DNA of 64,000 nt from Pseudomonas sp. BP8 (GCF_017875955.1 NZ_JAGINK010000001.1:1059001-1123000); one strand, 5' to 3'. Positions 49,405 through 58,559 are shown, counted from the stretch's first letter. Numbers and translations: made by a program. Notes: a model not told the origin generated them from the letters alone.

Positions 49405-50865
49405 TCAGGCCCGGCGCTCGTGCATACGCGCCAACTGCCGCTCCAGCATCGACGGATAGGGCTCCATCAACCGCTCCACGCAGCACGCGCCCTCAGGGCT
49501 GGCGATCGGCCGAATGCGCGCACGCTGGCGCACCAGCGCGTCATCGGTGATCTGCCGCTCGACCAGCAACAGGTTACGGCTGTGCTGCGACAGCGCCAGG
49601 GCGTCCTGGGCTTTCTCGGCCATCAACAGATCAACCTGCTCCAAGCCTTGCAGGTCGTCGCCCAGGGTCAGGCCCAATTGCAGTTGCAGGGTGATGCCGC
49701 TGTCGGCCACCTCGATCTGCAGGGCATGGCCCAGGGCGCGCAGCAGCTCGCCACAGCAGATGGCGTTGGTCAGGTAGTCCTCGCCACTGTCGCGGCTGTG
49801 GAACAGCAACAGCGTACTGCCGTCGTTGAGCGTGAACGTTTCACCTTCATACAGCGAGGCCGCCTGCTCCAGGCAGTCGCGGTAGCGCTCGAGCAATTCA
49901 GTCAGGCGCGTGCGGGGCAGGCGACGTAGCTGCTCTTGGGAACCCAACTGAACCGCCAGCACAGCGCTGTACTGCGGCTCGTCGGAAACCACCGGGTTGG
50001 GTTTGGCGCTGGGCTCAGGGGTGTCGATCAAGTCGGCAAACGCTTCATCGTCCTCGTCGTCCTGCTGCGCCACCACCTTGGCCCGTGGTGCGACCTTGGC
50101 CGCAACAGGCGTCTCGTGCGGCTCATCGAAGCCGTCCTCGTCGTCTTCCTCCTCCTCGGGTTCAGGGGGCGGCGGAGGGGCGAGGCGCGCGTGCAGCTGG
50201 CGAGCCAGATCACCAATTTCGTCCTGGCGATCGATCCCAGGGGTGTAGGGATGCGGATCACGCAGCCAGACCCGCAACTGCAGCAGCGGCGTCGAGATGT
50301 AACGGCCCAGACGCAGGCTCAGGGTCAGGGCCAGCACCAGCAGGATCGCGGCGAGGATGCCCATGCTCTGCAGGCTGATCAGCATCGGCTGCTGGAACTG
50401 GCTCATGTCGAGACTGATGCGCAACTGACCAGCGGTCACGTCCTGGAAGGTGATCTTGGTCTGGTAGAGCCCTTCGGCTTCACCCAGCAAGCTGTTTTTC
50501 GGACGCTGGCCGGCCTCGGCGAGGATCCGGTTGTCGACACTGTAGATCGCCGCGTGGGCCACCAGTGGGTTCTTCACCAGGTTGCCCAGCAGCACGTTGA
50601 GGCTGAGGATGTCGTTGGACACCAGCAGCTCGGTGGCCGAGGTCGCAGTCTGGATGGTCAGGCTCTGACCCAGTGCGTCCGCCTGCTCGTGCATGGCCTG
50701 CTTGAACTGCAGGCCCATCACGCAGGCGTAGATCACCAGCGCCATGGCCACCAGAAAGATATTGGTGCTGGCGATGCGCAATGCCAATGGTACGCGGCGT
50801 TGGCGCAAGGCATGGAACAGCATCAGGAAGAAGTTATCGGATTTGACTGGCGTGGGCCGGTTCAC
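49405..50865 (-). CDS. YtjB/Smp-like membrane protein next to serB
   Basis: The 486-residue product has two hydrophobic helices (residues about 27-47 and 160-180) flanking a periplasmic segment of about 110 residues, like the Smp/YtjB proteins encoded beside serB in enterics. After a HAMP-like stretch comes a very acidic, proline-rich linker (PPPPEPEEEEDDEDG, about residues 230-290). A C-terminal domain with ELLERYRDCLEQAASLYEGETFTLNDGSTLLLFHSRD recalls class III cyclase-like folds but lacks obvious catalytic motifs. GTG 50865 is taken as start; ATG 50823 is possible. It is divergent from serB, and function is unknown. Confidence 0.75.
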   Translation of the reverse strand: MNRPTPVKSDNFFLMLFHALRQRRVPLALRIASTNIFLVAMALVIYACVMGLQFKQAMHEQADALGQSLTIQTATSATELLVSNDILSLNVLLGNLVKNPLVAHAAIYSVDNRILAEAGQRPKNSLLGEAEGLYQTKITFQDVTAGQLRISLDMSQFQQPMLISLQSMGILAAILLVLALTLSLRLGRYISTPLLQLRVWLRDPHPYTPGIDRQDEIGDLARQLHARLAPPPPPEPEEEEDDEDGFDEPHETPVAAKVAPRAKVVAQQDDEDDEAFADLIDTPEPSAKPNPVVSDEPQYSAVLAVQLGSQEQLRRLPRTRLTELLERYRDCLEQAASLYEGETFTLNDGSTLLLFHSRDSGEDYLTNAICCGELLRALGHALQIEVADSGITLQLQLGLTLGDDLQGLEQVDLLMAEKAQDALALSQHSRNLLLVERQITDDALVRQRARIRPIASPEGACCVERLMEPYPSMLERQLARMHERRA

Positions 50866-51000
50866 AGAGCGCGGCTCTTTATGGCGAGAAAGTGCTGCGC
50901 AGTATAGCGAGCCGGGATTTGTCGGCAAAGTATAAGCGGCGCCCGATAGTCACCGAAAATCGGTAGAATGCGCATTTTTCATCGAAATCGGAGCCCGGTC

Positions 51001-52215
51001 TTGCGCGAAATCGTCCTGATCAACATCACCGGTGAGGACCGTCCCGGTCTCACTGCCGCAATCACCGGCGTCCTGCTCCAGGGCGGTGTGAACATCCTCG
51101 ACATCGGCCTGGCGGTCATGCACGGCACGTTGTCGTTCGGCATCCTGGTCGATATTCCAGATAACGAAGTGGCCACCCGCTTGCTGCAAAGCGTGCAAGC
51201 CAAGGCCCACGAGCTGAACTTGCAGGCGCGCTACACACCGATCTCCGAAGCCGATTATCAGCATTGGGCAGATAGCCAAGGCGAACCGCGTCAAATCGTG
51301 ACGCTGCTGAGCCGCAAGGTCACTCCTGAGCAGTTGCAGCGGGTCAGTGCGGTGATCAGCCAGTACGGCCTGACCATCGAACGTATCGAGCGCTTGTCGG
51401 CGCGGGTCGCCCTTGCTGCTTCGAGCGAGAAGGCCAAGGCCTGCCTGGAAATTTCCGTGCGCGGTGAGCCGAGCGACGCCCAGGCGATGCGCGCTGATTT
51501 CTTTGCGTTGTCTGAAGCGCTGGCGGTCGACATCGCCTTCCAGAAGGACGACCTGTTCCGCCGTAACCGCCGTCTGGCGGTGTTCGACATGGATTCGACG
51601 CTGATCGAGGCTGAGGTCATCGACGAGCTGGCCAAGGCCGCGGGCGTTGGCGAGCAAGTGTCGGCGATCACCGAGCGGGCCATGCGTGGTGAGTTGGATT
51701 TCCGCGCCAGTTTCAAGGAGCGCATGGCGCTGCTCAAGGGGCTGGACGTTGGTGTTCTGGACGAGATTGGCGCTTCCCTGCGCCTGACCGAAGGTGCCGA
51801 GAACCTGTTTGCCGAGCTCAAGCGGTTGGGCTACAAGACGGCAATCCTCTCCGGCGGCTTTACCTACTTCGCCAAGCAGGTGCAGGCGCGCCTGGGTATC
51901 GACTACGTGTTCGCCAACGAGCTGGAAGTGGTCGATGGCAAGGTGACCGGCGTGGCCATCGAGCCGATCGTCGATGCTCAGCGCAAGGCTGAGCTGTTGC
52001 AGGAGCTGGCGAGCAAGGAAGGCTTGCAGTTGGCCCAGACCATCGCTGTGGGTGATGGCGCCAACGACCTGCCGATGCTGTCCCTGGCTGGGTTGGGCGT
52101 GGCGTTCCGGGCCAAGCCGCTGGTTCGCCAGTCGGCCAAGCAGGCTATTTCGACCTTGGGCCTGGATGGCGTGCTGTATCTGCTGGGCTTGCGCGACCGC
52201 GATGCGCGTGGTTGA
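51001..52215 (+). CDS. serB: Phosphoserine phosphatase SerB
   Basis: SerB makes L-serine from phosphoserine. The 404-residue product has two N-terminal ACT-like regulatory domains (residues about 1-170; LINITGEDRPGLTAAITGVLLQGG). The HAD phosphatase domain has the nucleophile motif FDMDSTLIEAEVIDELA (near 195-211), a Ser/Lys region ILSGGFTYFAKQ, and GDGANDLPMLSLAGLG. The length with tandem ACT domains matches pseudomonad SerB. TTG 51001 is chosen since GGAG lies 7 bp upstream and it gives the usual N-terminus LREIVLINITGEDRPG. Confidence 0.96.
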   Translation: MREIVLINITGEDRPGLTAAITGVLLQGGVNILDIGLAVMHGTLSFGILVDIPDNEVATRLLQSVQAKAHELNLQARYTPISEADYQHWADSQGEPRQIVTLLSRKVTPEQLQRVSAVISQYGLTIERIERLSARVALAASSEKAKACLEISVRGEPSDAQAMRADFFALSEALAVDIAFQKDDLFRRNRRLAVFDMDSTLIEAEVIDELAKAAGVGEQVSAITERAMRGELDFRASFKERMALLKGLDVGVLDEIGASLRLTEGAENLFAELKRLGYKTAILSGGFTYFAKQVQARLGIDYVFANELEVVDGKVTGVAIEPIVDAQRKAELLQELASKEGLQLAQTIAVGDGANDLPMLSLAGLGVAFRAKPLVRQSAKQAISTLGLDGVLYLLGLRDRDARG

Positions 52216-52341
52216 TCTGTAGCGCCGGCCCCCTGCAAGCGAAAAGACCCTGTGTGATTGACGTCATGCTGGGGCTTTTTAAGGGTGCTTTACGGGTTGT
52301 TGGGGGAAATGATCAGCTGGCTTGGCTGGTTTTGGAATTGT

Positions 52342-53144
52342 GGGCTTATCCATTTGATGGGGTGCCTTTTCTGGCCCCTTCCGCCCTTACGGCGGGTCAC
52401 TTCTTGGAAAAAAGTAACCAAAAACCGCTTGCTCCTGCATCCGGCCCTCCGCTGCGCTCCGGGTTCCCTCGCTCCGGTCTTGCTCCGGGAGGACCGCGCT
52501 GTACGGCCCATCCTGAGCCTCAGCGCTTTCCGGCCATCCATGGCCTCCACCTCCCTGCGCAAGACCTCCGCTCGGCCTCCTGACGTCGCGAAGTTACGGG
52601 CGGCGTCTGGGCTGGCGTTATCTTCGATAGTGGCATGTGGGTTGGATACTCGGGCCTCTTCGCGGGGCAAGCCCGCTCCTACAGGATTTGCGCCGAATTC
52701 AAAATCTGCGCAATCCCTGTAGGAGCGGGCTTGTCCCGCGAAGAGGCCGGTACTGCCAATACAAATCGCAGGGCGCAGCCCTGCCAGCCACCCCACAAAT
52801 CCGCTGGTAGATAAACAAAGCGAGAGCGCAGCGATTCGCCTGCCGTTGCCGTTGCCGTTGCCGTTGATCTGGCTCTTGATCTACCAGCGACTTCAGGAGG
52901 CCGAGTGGAGGTCTTGCGCAGGGAGGTGGAGGCCATGGATGGCCGGAAAGCGCTGAGGCCCAGGATGGGCCGTACAGCGCGGTCCTCCCGGAGCAAGACC
53001 GGAGCGAGGGAACCCGCAGCGCAGCGGAGGGCCGGATGATGGAGCCGAGACCTTTTTGGTTACTTTTTGGGGCGTTTGCCAAAAAGTGACCCGCCGTAAG
53101 GGCGGAAGGGGCCAGCAGCTCCACCACATGAAATGGATAAGCCC
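52342..53144. repeat. Long inverted repeat (arms about 248 and 258 bp) in a 1-kb gene-free region
   Basis: The left arm (52342-52589) and right arm (52887-53144) are inverted copies from GGGCTTATCCATTT at the outer ends to GGCCTCCTGA(C/A)GTCGC at the inner ends. The inner 150 bp differ at only about four positions; the outer part differs more. The 297-bp centre holds a REP pair, a (TGCCGT)4 run (52841-52864) and a small inverted repeat CGCTGGTAGAT / ATCTACCAGCG (52802-52812, 52879-52889). Short ORFs here are shadows; no transposase is present. The rest of 52216-53214 shows nothing else. Confidence 0.9.
52652..52749. repeat. REP inverted pair inside the long inverted repeat
   Basis: CGGGCCTCTTCGCGGGGCAA...CTACAGG and CCTGTAGGAGCGGGCTTGTCCCGCGAAGAGGCC are near-perfect inverted copies, separated by about 30 bp. 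Confidence 0.85.
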
Positions 53145-53214
53145 CCAGCCTACAAGCCCCAGAACCTAAACCAGCCCCTAGCCCCCGACAATCCCTAAAG
53201 AACTACCGCGCAAA

Positions 53215-54078
53215 TCAAGCCTCGCCAGGCACCGCCAACAGCTCACCCATGCGCACCGCAGACCCAGCACCCAGGTTCTGCGCCCACTTCACCTGCTCTG
53301 GCCCAAACAGCACAATCGCCGTCGATCCCAGCTTGAAACGACCCAGTTCGGCACCTTTCTCCAGATGGATAGGCGCACGGCTCGCTTCGTCGTAGCGGAA
53401 AGTCTTCAGCTCACGCTTGGGTGGCGTCACCAGCCCAGCCCAAACGGTCTCGATCGACGCCACGATCATCGCGCCGACCAATACCACGGCCATCGGCCCA
53501 CGCTCAGTGTCGAACAGGCAGACCACACGCTCGTTACGGGCGAACAGCTCCGGCACGTTTTCCGCCGTGGTCTGGTTTACCGAGAACAGCTTGCCCGGCA
53601 CGTAGACCATTTCGCGCAGGGTACCGGCCAGCGGCATGTGCACGCGGTGGTAGTCCTTCGGCGACAGATAGATAGTGGCAAACTCACCGCCCATGAACGG
53701 CGCAGCCAGGGCCGGGTCGCCGCCGAGCAGCTCCAGCGCACTGTAGCCGTGACCCTTGGCCTGGAAGATGCGCCCATGCTCGATCGGGCCGAGCTGGCTT
53801 ACCGCACCGTCGGCCGGGCAGAGAATGGCCCCCGGGGTTTCGTCCAGCGGGCGTGCGCCCGGCTTCAGGGCGCGGGTGAAGAACGCGTTGAAGTGCTCGT
53901 AGGCACTGAGGTCTTCGACCAGTGCCTCGGACATGTTGACCTGATAGCGCTTGGCGAACCAGGCAGTGAAGGCATTCTTGAACCAGCGCGCGCGGCACTC
54001 GGCGACGCAGCCGGCCAGGCGCGACAGCAGGTGGTGCGGCAGCAGGTACTGGCTGAGGATGAACAAGCGGGATTTCAT
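53215..54078 (-). CDS. psd: Phosphatidylserine decarboxylase proenzyme
   Basis: Psd makes phosphatidylethanolamine at the inner membrane. The 287-residue proenzyme has the self-cleavage motif LGST with Ser252, which becomes the pyruvoyl group. Other family segments are PADGAVSQLGPI, YLSPKDYHRVHMPLAG (catalytic Asp-His region near 142-157) and PGKLFSVNQTTAENVPELFARNERV. It lies 9 bp downstream of rhdA on the same strand, a conserved pseudomonad pair. Confidence 0.96.
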   Translation of the reverse strand: MKSRLFILSQYLLPHHLLSRLAGCVAECRARWFKNAFTAWFAKRYQVNMSEALVEDLSAYEHFNAFFTRALKPGARPLDETPGAILCPADGAVSQLGPIEHGRIFQAKGHGYSALELLGGDPALAAPFMGGEFATIYLSPKDYHRVHMPLAGTLREMVYVPGKLFSVNQTTAENVPELFARNERVVCLFDTERGPMAVVLVGAMIVASIETVWAGLVTPPKRELKTFRYDEASRAPIHLEKGAELGRFKLGSTAIVLFGPEQVKWAQNLGAGSAVRMGELLAVPGEA

Positions 54079-54087
54079 TGAGTTTCC

Positions 54088-54897
54088 TTAAACGTCTACA
54101 GGCGTGTCCGGATGGTTGCCCCACTCGCCCCAAGAGCCGGCGTAGGCCTTGACCCGTGGGTAACCGAGGGATTTCGCCACCAGATAAGTGAAGCCGGAAC
54201 GGTGGTGGGTCTGGCAGTGGGTGATCACTTCTTTGTCCGGGGTGATACCCAGGCCGTGAAGGATCTCTGCCATGTCTTTGCGGATGCGCAGATGGTCATT
54301 CATGTCCATGCCGGCGGTCCACTCGAAATTGACTGCGCCAGGGATGTGTCCGCCCTTGGCAGCCAGGACCTTCTCGCCGCGGTATTCGCCCGGCGCACGC
54401 GCGTCCCAGATGGCCAGGTCGGCTGCACCAAGACGGCTTTGCAGGTACTCGCGGGTTGCCGTGGGCTCGGCGTGCAGGGTCAGCTTCACGGTGCCGGTGG
54501 CGTGTGGCGGTACCTCGGTAGAGAGCTTGTCTGCTGGCCAGGCCTGGATGCCGCCGTTGAGGTAGTGATAGCGGCCATGGCCGATCACGTCGAGCAACCA
54601 GATGAAGCGCCCGGCCCAGCCGCCGCCTTCGTCGTCATAGACCACATAGACGGCGTCGTCGCGATGGCCGAGCTCGGCGAACAGTTTTTCCAGGTCGGCC
54701 CGCGCCGGCAACAGGCCTGGCGCTGGAGGTTGGCCCAGTTGGGTGCGCTTGGGCTCGACGAAGCGAGCGCCGGGGATGTGCCCGCTGCCATAACGGTTGG
54801 CACTGGTCAGGTCGACCAGAATCAGCTGTGGCGAGTCCAGGCGCGGTAACAGCTCGGCCGGTTCGATCACCAGCGGCAAGCCGGAAAAGTCAGTCAT
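54088..54897 (-). CDS. rhdA: Thiosulfate sulfurtransferase (rhodanese) RhdA
   Basis: This is a two-domain rhodanese that moves sulfane sulfur from thiosulfate. The 269-residue product has the active-site loop HCQTHHRSG with Cys228, the same loop as the well-studied Azotobacter vinelandii RhdA. The N-terminal inactive domain has DLTSANRYGSGHIPGARF; the C-terminal domain has IWDARAPGEYRGE. ATG 54897 has GGAG about 7 bp upstream; an in-frame extension to 54990 is rejected. It is upstream of psd and 47 bp downstream of the HDOD gene. Confidence 0.93.
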   Translation of the reverse strand: MTDFSGLPLVIEPAELLPRLDSPQLILVDLTSANRYGSGHIPGARFVEPKRTQLGQPPAPGLLPARADLEKLFAELGHRDDAVYVVYDDEGGGWAGRFIWLLDVIGHGRYHYLNGGIQAWPADKLSTEVPPHATGTVKLTLHAEPTATREYLQSRLGAADLAIWDARAPGEYRGEKVLAAKGGHIPGAVNFEWTAGMDMNDHLRIRKDMAEILHGLGITPDKEVITHCQTHHRSGFTYLVAKSLGYPRVKAYAGSWGEWGNHPDTPVDV

Positions 54898-54944
54898 CCA
54901 CAGTCTCCAGGGTGAGCCACGAGGGGGCGATTGTAGCCTAAGGC

Positions 54945-56480
54945 TCAAGCATTGCGGGTGCTGAAGGTGGCCAGTGCGCGTTCCACGCATTGCGCGGTCT
55001 TGGCAAAGGCCTGTACGCCCACATCGGCCAGCGGTCTGCCGCCCTGGTCGGCAATCATCAGCATCAGTACCTGGCCATTGACCGCCAGCGAACGCAGCAG
55101 CAGGTGCTCGCTGGGCAACAAGCTACGTAGCGGTGCGGGCAGCAAGGCAGCGAACTGTGCGTGGTTTTCCGGCGTCAGGCGCAGTTGCCCGGCCTGACTG
55201 GTCAAACGCTGCAGCAGTTTGCTCTGCCCAACCGGCAGGGTCAGCGCGGCGGCCTCTTTCGGCACTCCAGCGCACTGCTGCACACGCAGCAGGTCGTTGG
55301 GTTTGTCGTGCATCAACAGCATGATCCGCTGCATGCCGCAGGCCTCCAGGGCCTCGCGGGCCTGGGTCGCCAGGTGCACGGCATTGGTAAACGGGCTGGG
55401 CTGAACCAGCAGCTCGCCGCACAGCTTGCGCCAGCGCTCCAGGGCCTGGGTGGGCGGTGGAGGCGGGGTGAGCATGTCGGGGTGCGGGCGGCGTTGGTGC
55501 CAGGGCCAGATCAGTGCCTCAGCCGGGTGGAACAGTGCGTGGCGGGCGTGATGGCGGGCGCTTGCGGCGGCTTGTTGGTGAACCTGCTGCTGGACGTCAT
55601 CCAGCGAGATCTGCAGGTAGAGCGCAGTGAGCAACTGCCAGCGCAGCAGGTGCGGGTTGTCCCAGCCGACCTGGGCAGACAGCGCCAGGCCGTTGGCCAA
55701 CAGGACGGTATTGGCCGGCTGGTTGAACCAGCGACGCAGGCCTGGCTCCTCGTCCAGGCGATGTTGCTGGCTGAGGCTGTCGGGGTCGCGGGCGACGTTG
55801 AATACCTGGGCCAGCAGTTCGCGCTCGGAGGTCAGCAGGCGATAGCCCTGGGTAACCCAACCGGGCAGGCGCCAGTGGCTGGCTACGGCCTGGCACAGCT
55901 CCATGAGGCGCACGCCGAACAGTTCGAGTTCCACCGCGCTGGCGTTTTCGCCCTTGTGGATGACGCGCAGCTCCCAGGTGTCGAGCAGCTTGGGATAGGC
56001 CAGCGCCATTGGCCACAGCGGTGACAGAAACAGCAGGCTGCCCCAGTGGATCTCCTGCCAGAGCCGCGCCAGGCGGCTGGCGAACAGACCGCTGGCCTGC
56101 TGCGAGGCATGCTGGCTGATCAGCAGGAACTGGCGCAGCACCGGCGGTATATCGTCGCCTGGCAGCGCTGGCAAGCGCGCCAGCAACTGCGCGCTGCGGG
56201 CCAGACCGAGGCGATTGAGGGCAATCTCCAGGCTCTCGGCAGGCTCGGCCTGGCTGGCGTTGGTCGGATGGTTGGCTTCGCGCATGACCGACAGCACCAG
56301 GGCAGGGCTGTCTTGCATCAGTTCGGCGATCTCGCGCAGCGACCGGCGATTGTCGTTGATGGCCGACAAAACGCGGTCGTGACTCTCTTTGGGCACTGGC
56401 AGACGGACGCCGTCCAGCAGCTTTATCCAACCCTCGAGTGTGCGCGGAATCTGAGCAGGTACCTTGGTTTCAATTGGCAT
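54945..56480 (-). CDS. HDOD-domain signalling protein
   Basis: The 511-residue product has an HDOD domain (residues about 15-225): VPKESHDRVLSAINDNRRSLREIAELMQDSPALVLSVMREAN is the typical opening, and ESLEIALNRLGLARSAQLLARLP follows. The C-terminal part (about 330-510) has a GAF-like look (LMLMIADQGGRPLADVGVQAFAKTAQCVERAL). No catalytic HD motif is seen. HDOD proteins in pseudomonads often relate to motility or c-di-GMP signalling, and this one is divergent from motAB, which suggests but does not prove such a role. The Shine-Dalgarno before ATG 56480 is weak. Confidence 0.85.
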   Translation of the reverse strand: MPIETKVPAQIPRTLEGWIKLLDGVRLPVPKESHDRVLSAINDNRRSLREIAELMQDSPALVLSVMREANHPTNASQAEPAESLEIALNRLGLARSAQLLARLPALPGDDIPPVLRQFLLISQHASQQASGLFASRLARLWQEIHWGSLLFLSPLWPMALAYPKLLDTWELRVIHKGENASAVELELFGVRLMELCQAVASHWRLPGWVTQGYRLLTSERELLAQVFNVARDPDSLSQQHRLDEEPGLRRWFNQPANTVLLANGLALSAQVGWDNPHLLRWQLLTALYLQISLDDVQQQVHQQAAASARHHARHALFHPAEALIWPWHQRRPHPDMLTPPPPPTQALERWRKLCGELLVQPSPFTNAVHLATQAREALEACGMQRIMLLMHDKPNDLLRVQQCAGVPKEAAALTLPVGQSKLLQRLTSQAGQLRLTPENHAQFAALLPAPLRSLLPSEHLLLRSLAVNGQVLMLMIADQGGRPLADVGVQAFAKTAQCVERALATFSTRNA

Positions 56481-56519
56481 TTTGACATCAGTCCGAACTG
56501 GCTTTTCGCTTAGAGTGGC

Positions 56520-56546
56520 TATAGTCTGGCGCAGTTCTGCCGATAA
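56520..56546 (+). promoter_or_regulatory. Sigma-28 (FliA) promoter of motAB
   Basis: The -35 TATAGTCT (56520-56527, 6 of 8 matches to TAAAGTTT), exactly 11 bp, and the -10 GCCGATAA (56539-56546, a perfect consensus) lie 64 bp before motA. Confidence 0.88.
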
Positions 56547-56610
56547 GTAGAAGAAGAGTTTTAAAGCTCCCGTTCCAGACCCTGTCCACGACTTCAAGTG
56601 CTTTGAACCT

Positions 56611-57462
56611 ATGGCTAAAATTATCGGCATCATTGTCGTATTCGCGAGCGTGCTCGGCGGCTACGTGCTCTCCCACGGCAAGATCGCAGCGCTGATCCAG
56701 CCATTTGAAGTACTGATCATCGGCGGTGCGGCCTTCGGCGCATTCCTGCAGGCCAACCCCGGCTACATGACCATGCATGTGGTCAAGAAGTCGCTGAAGA
56801 TGTTCGGCTCGCGCTTCACCCACACCTTCTATCTGGAGGTATTGGGCCTGGTCTACGAGATCCTCAACAAGAGCCGCCGCGAAGGCATGATGGCCATCGA
56901 GGCGGATATTGAAGATGCCTCGGCCAGCCCGATCTTTGCCAAGTACCCGGCGGTGCTCGGTGATGAGCGCATGACCGCGTACATCTGCGACTACCTGCGC
57001 ATCATGTCCACCGGCAACATGGCGCCGCATGAGCTCGAGGGCCTGTTCGACATGGAACTGCTGAGCATGAAGGAAGAGCTCGAGCACCCCTCGCATGCCG
57101 TGAATGGCATTGCCGACGGCATGCCCGGCTTCGGTATCGTTGCCGCAGTACTGGGTATCGTCGTGACCATGGCCTCGCTGGGTGAGGGTGACCAGGCCGC
57201 GATCGGCATGCACGTAGGTGCGGCGCTGGTCGGTACCTTCTTCGGTATTCTTGCCGCCTACGGCTTCTTCGGCCCTCTGGCCAAGTGCCTGGAGCACGAT
57301 GCCAAGGAAGAGGTCAACCTGTACGAGTCGATCAAGGCTTCCTTGGTTGCGTCTGCCTCTGGCATGCCGCCATCGCTGGCCGTGGAGTTCGGGCGCAAGG
57401 TGCTGTATCCCAAGCACCGCCCAAGCTTCGCCGAGCTGGAACAAGCAGTTCGCGGTCGCTGA
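56611..57462 (+). CDS. motA: Flagellar motor stator protein MotA
   Basis: MotA forms the stator ring around MotB and couples proton flow to flagellar rotation. The 283-residue product has four membrane helices (near residues 3-20, 33-50, 170-190 and 205-225). It has a cytoplasmic loop with conserved charged residues (LLNKSRREGMMAIEADIE), and the signature GMPGFGIVAAVLGIVVTM near residues 170-187. motB starts 3 bp after its stop. A FliA promoter precedes it, placing it late in the flagellar hierarchy. Confidence 0.96.
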   Translation: MAKIIGIIVVFASVLGGYVLSHGKIAALIQPFEVLIIGGAAFGAFLQANPGYMTMHVVKKSLKMFGSRFTHTFYLEVLGLVYEILNKSRREGMMAIEADIEDASASPIFAKYPAVLGDERMTAYICDYLRIMSTGNMAPHELEGLFDMELLSMKEELEHPSHAVNGIADGMPGFGIVAAVLGIVVTMASLGEGDQAAIGMHVGAALVGTFFGILAAYGFFGPLAKCLEHDAKEEVNLYESIKASLVASASGMPPSLAVEFGRKVLYPKHRPSFAELEQAVRGR

Positions 57463-57465
57463 GTC

Positions 57466-58491
57466 ATGGAAAACAACCAGCCGATTATCATCAAGCGCGT
57501 CAAGCGCTTTGGCGGGGGTCACCACGGCGGCGCGTGGAAGATCGCCTTCGCCGACTTCGCCACGGCCATGATGGCGTTCTTCCTCGTGCTTTGGCTGATG
57601 TCCACGGCCACGCCCGAGCAGAAGATCGCCATCGCCGGTTATTTCCAGGACCCGATCGGTTTCGCCGAAAGCGGCACGCCCTATGTCATCGACCTGGGTG
57701 GTACGCCGGAACTTGCTCCGGACAGGACCATCAACCCGGAAGAAAAGGCCGAGCCCAAGCCTGACAACAACCTGCAGTTGAACAAGGAGCAGGTTGAGAC
57801 CATGGCTGAGCAGGTCGAGCAGGAGCGGTTGAACCTGCTGCTGCAAGAGCTGCAGAACAAGGTTGAAGAAAATCCGCAGCTGCAGAAGTTCAAGGACCAG
57901 ATCCTGTTCGAGATCACCCAGGACGGCTTGCGCATCCAGATCATGGATGCCGAGAACCGGCCGATGTTCACCCTCGGCAGCGCACGGTTGCAGCCGTATT
58001 TCGAAGACATCCTGCTGGCGATGGCTGACACCATCAAGGCCGTGCCGAACAAGATCAGCGTCAGTGGCCATACCGATGCCAAACCGTATGCCGGCAGCGG
58101 CGAGTTCGGCAACTGGGAGCTGTCGGCCAACCGCGCCAACGCGGCACGCCGGGCACTGGTTGCGGGCGGTTATCCGGATGATCAGGTGGCACGGGTGGTG
58201 GGTTATGCCTCGTCGTCGCTGTTTGATCGCAAGGACCCGTTCAACCCGGTCAACCGGCGCATCGATATCATCGTTCTGACCAAGAAGGCTCAGCGTAATA
58301 TCGAGGGTGAGCAGGGTACCCCTGAGGCGCCACCGGCGACCGATGCCCCGGCTGCGCCAGCGGTCCCGGGCGCTGCTGTACCGCCAGCACCGGGCGCTGC
58401 CGAACAGGCGCCGATGCAGCCGCGAGAGCTGCGTCAGAAGATGAACATCTTCGAGGATGGTACGTTGAAGATGGACGAGCCCAGGGAGTAA
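57466..58491 (+). CDS. motB: Flagellar motor protein MotB
   Basis: MotB carries protons and anchors the stator to peptidoglycan. The 341-residue product has a single N-terminal membrane helix with the proton-accepting Asp30 (FADFATAMMAFFLVLWLMS), a linker/plug, and an OmpA-like peptidoglycan-binding domain (ISVSGHTDAKPYAGSGEFGNWELSANRANAARR, residues about 199-231). The C-terminus is Ala/Pro-rich. It is in an operon with motA; a REP element follows. P. putida-type bacteria also use MotCD, which is not in this window. Confidence 0.95.
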   Translation: MENNQPIIIKRVKRFGGGHHGGAWKIAFADFATAMMAFFLVLWLMSTATPEQKIAIAGYFQDPIGFAESGTPYVIDLGGTPELAPDRTINPEEKAEPKPDNNLQLNKEQVETMAEQVEQERLNLLLQELQNKVEENPQLQKFKDQILFEITQDGLRIQIMDAENRPMFTLGSARLQPYFEDILLAMADTIKAVPNKISVSGHTDAKPYAGSGEFGNWELSANRANAARRALVAGGYPDDQVARVVGYASSSLFDRKDPFNPVNRRIDIIVLTKKAQRNIEGEQGTPEAPPATDAPAAPAVPGAAVPPAPGAAEQAPMQPRELRQKMNIFEDGTLKMDEPRE

Positions 58492-58511
58492 GCGCCTGGG
58501 CTTGAGACAGA

Positions 58512-58559
58512 TTGGGGCCGCTTTGCGGCCCTTTCGCGACACAAGGCCGCTCCCACAGA
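58512..58559. repeat. Single REP element after motB
   Basis: GGGGCCGCTTTGCGGCCCTTTCGCGACACAAGGCCGCTCCCACAGAG, one copy in the motB-rsgA convergent gap. Confidence 0.8.

Noticed and set aside
52841..52864. (TGCCGT)4 as a CRISPR or regulatory repeat array
   Set aside because: The units are contiguous hexamers without spacers, so this is a simple tandem repeat from slippage.
52212..53129. Several 70-170-residue open frames inside the long inverted repeat
   Set aside because: They are translations of repeat DNA in multiple frames, mirrored in both arms, with no ribosome-binding sites or family features.
52342..53144. Insertion sequence with terminal inverted repeats
   Set aside because: The arms are far longer than IS ends, the 297-bp centre cannot encode a transposase, and no target-site duplication was seen.
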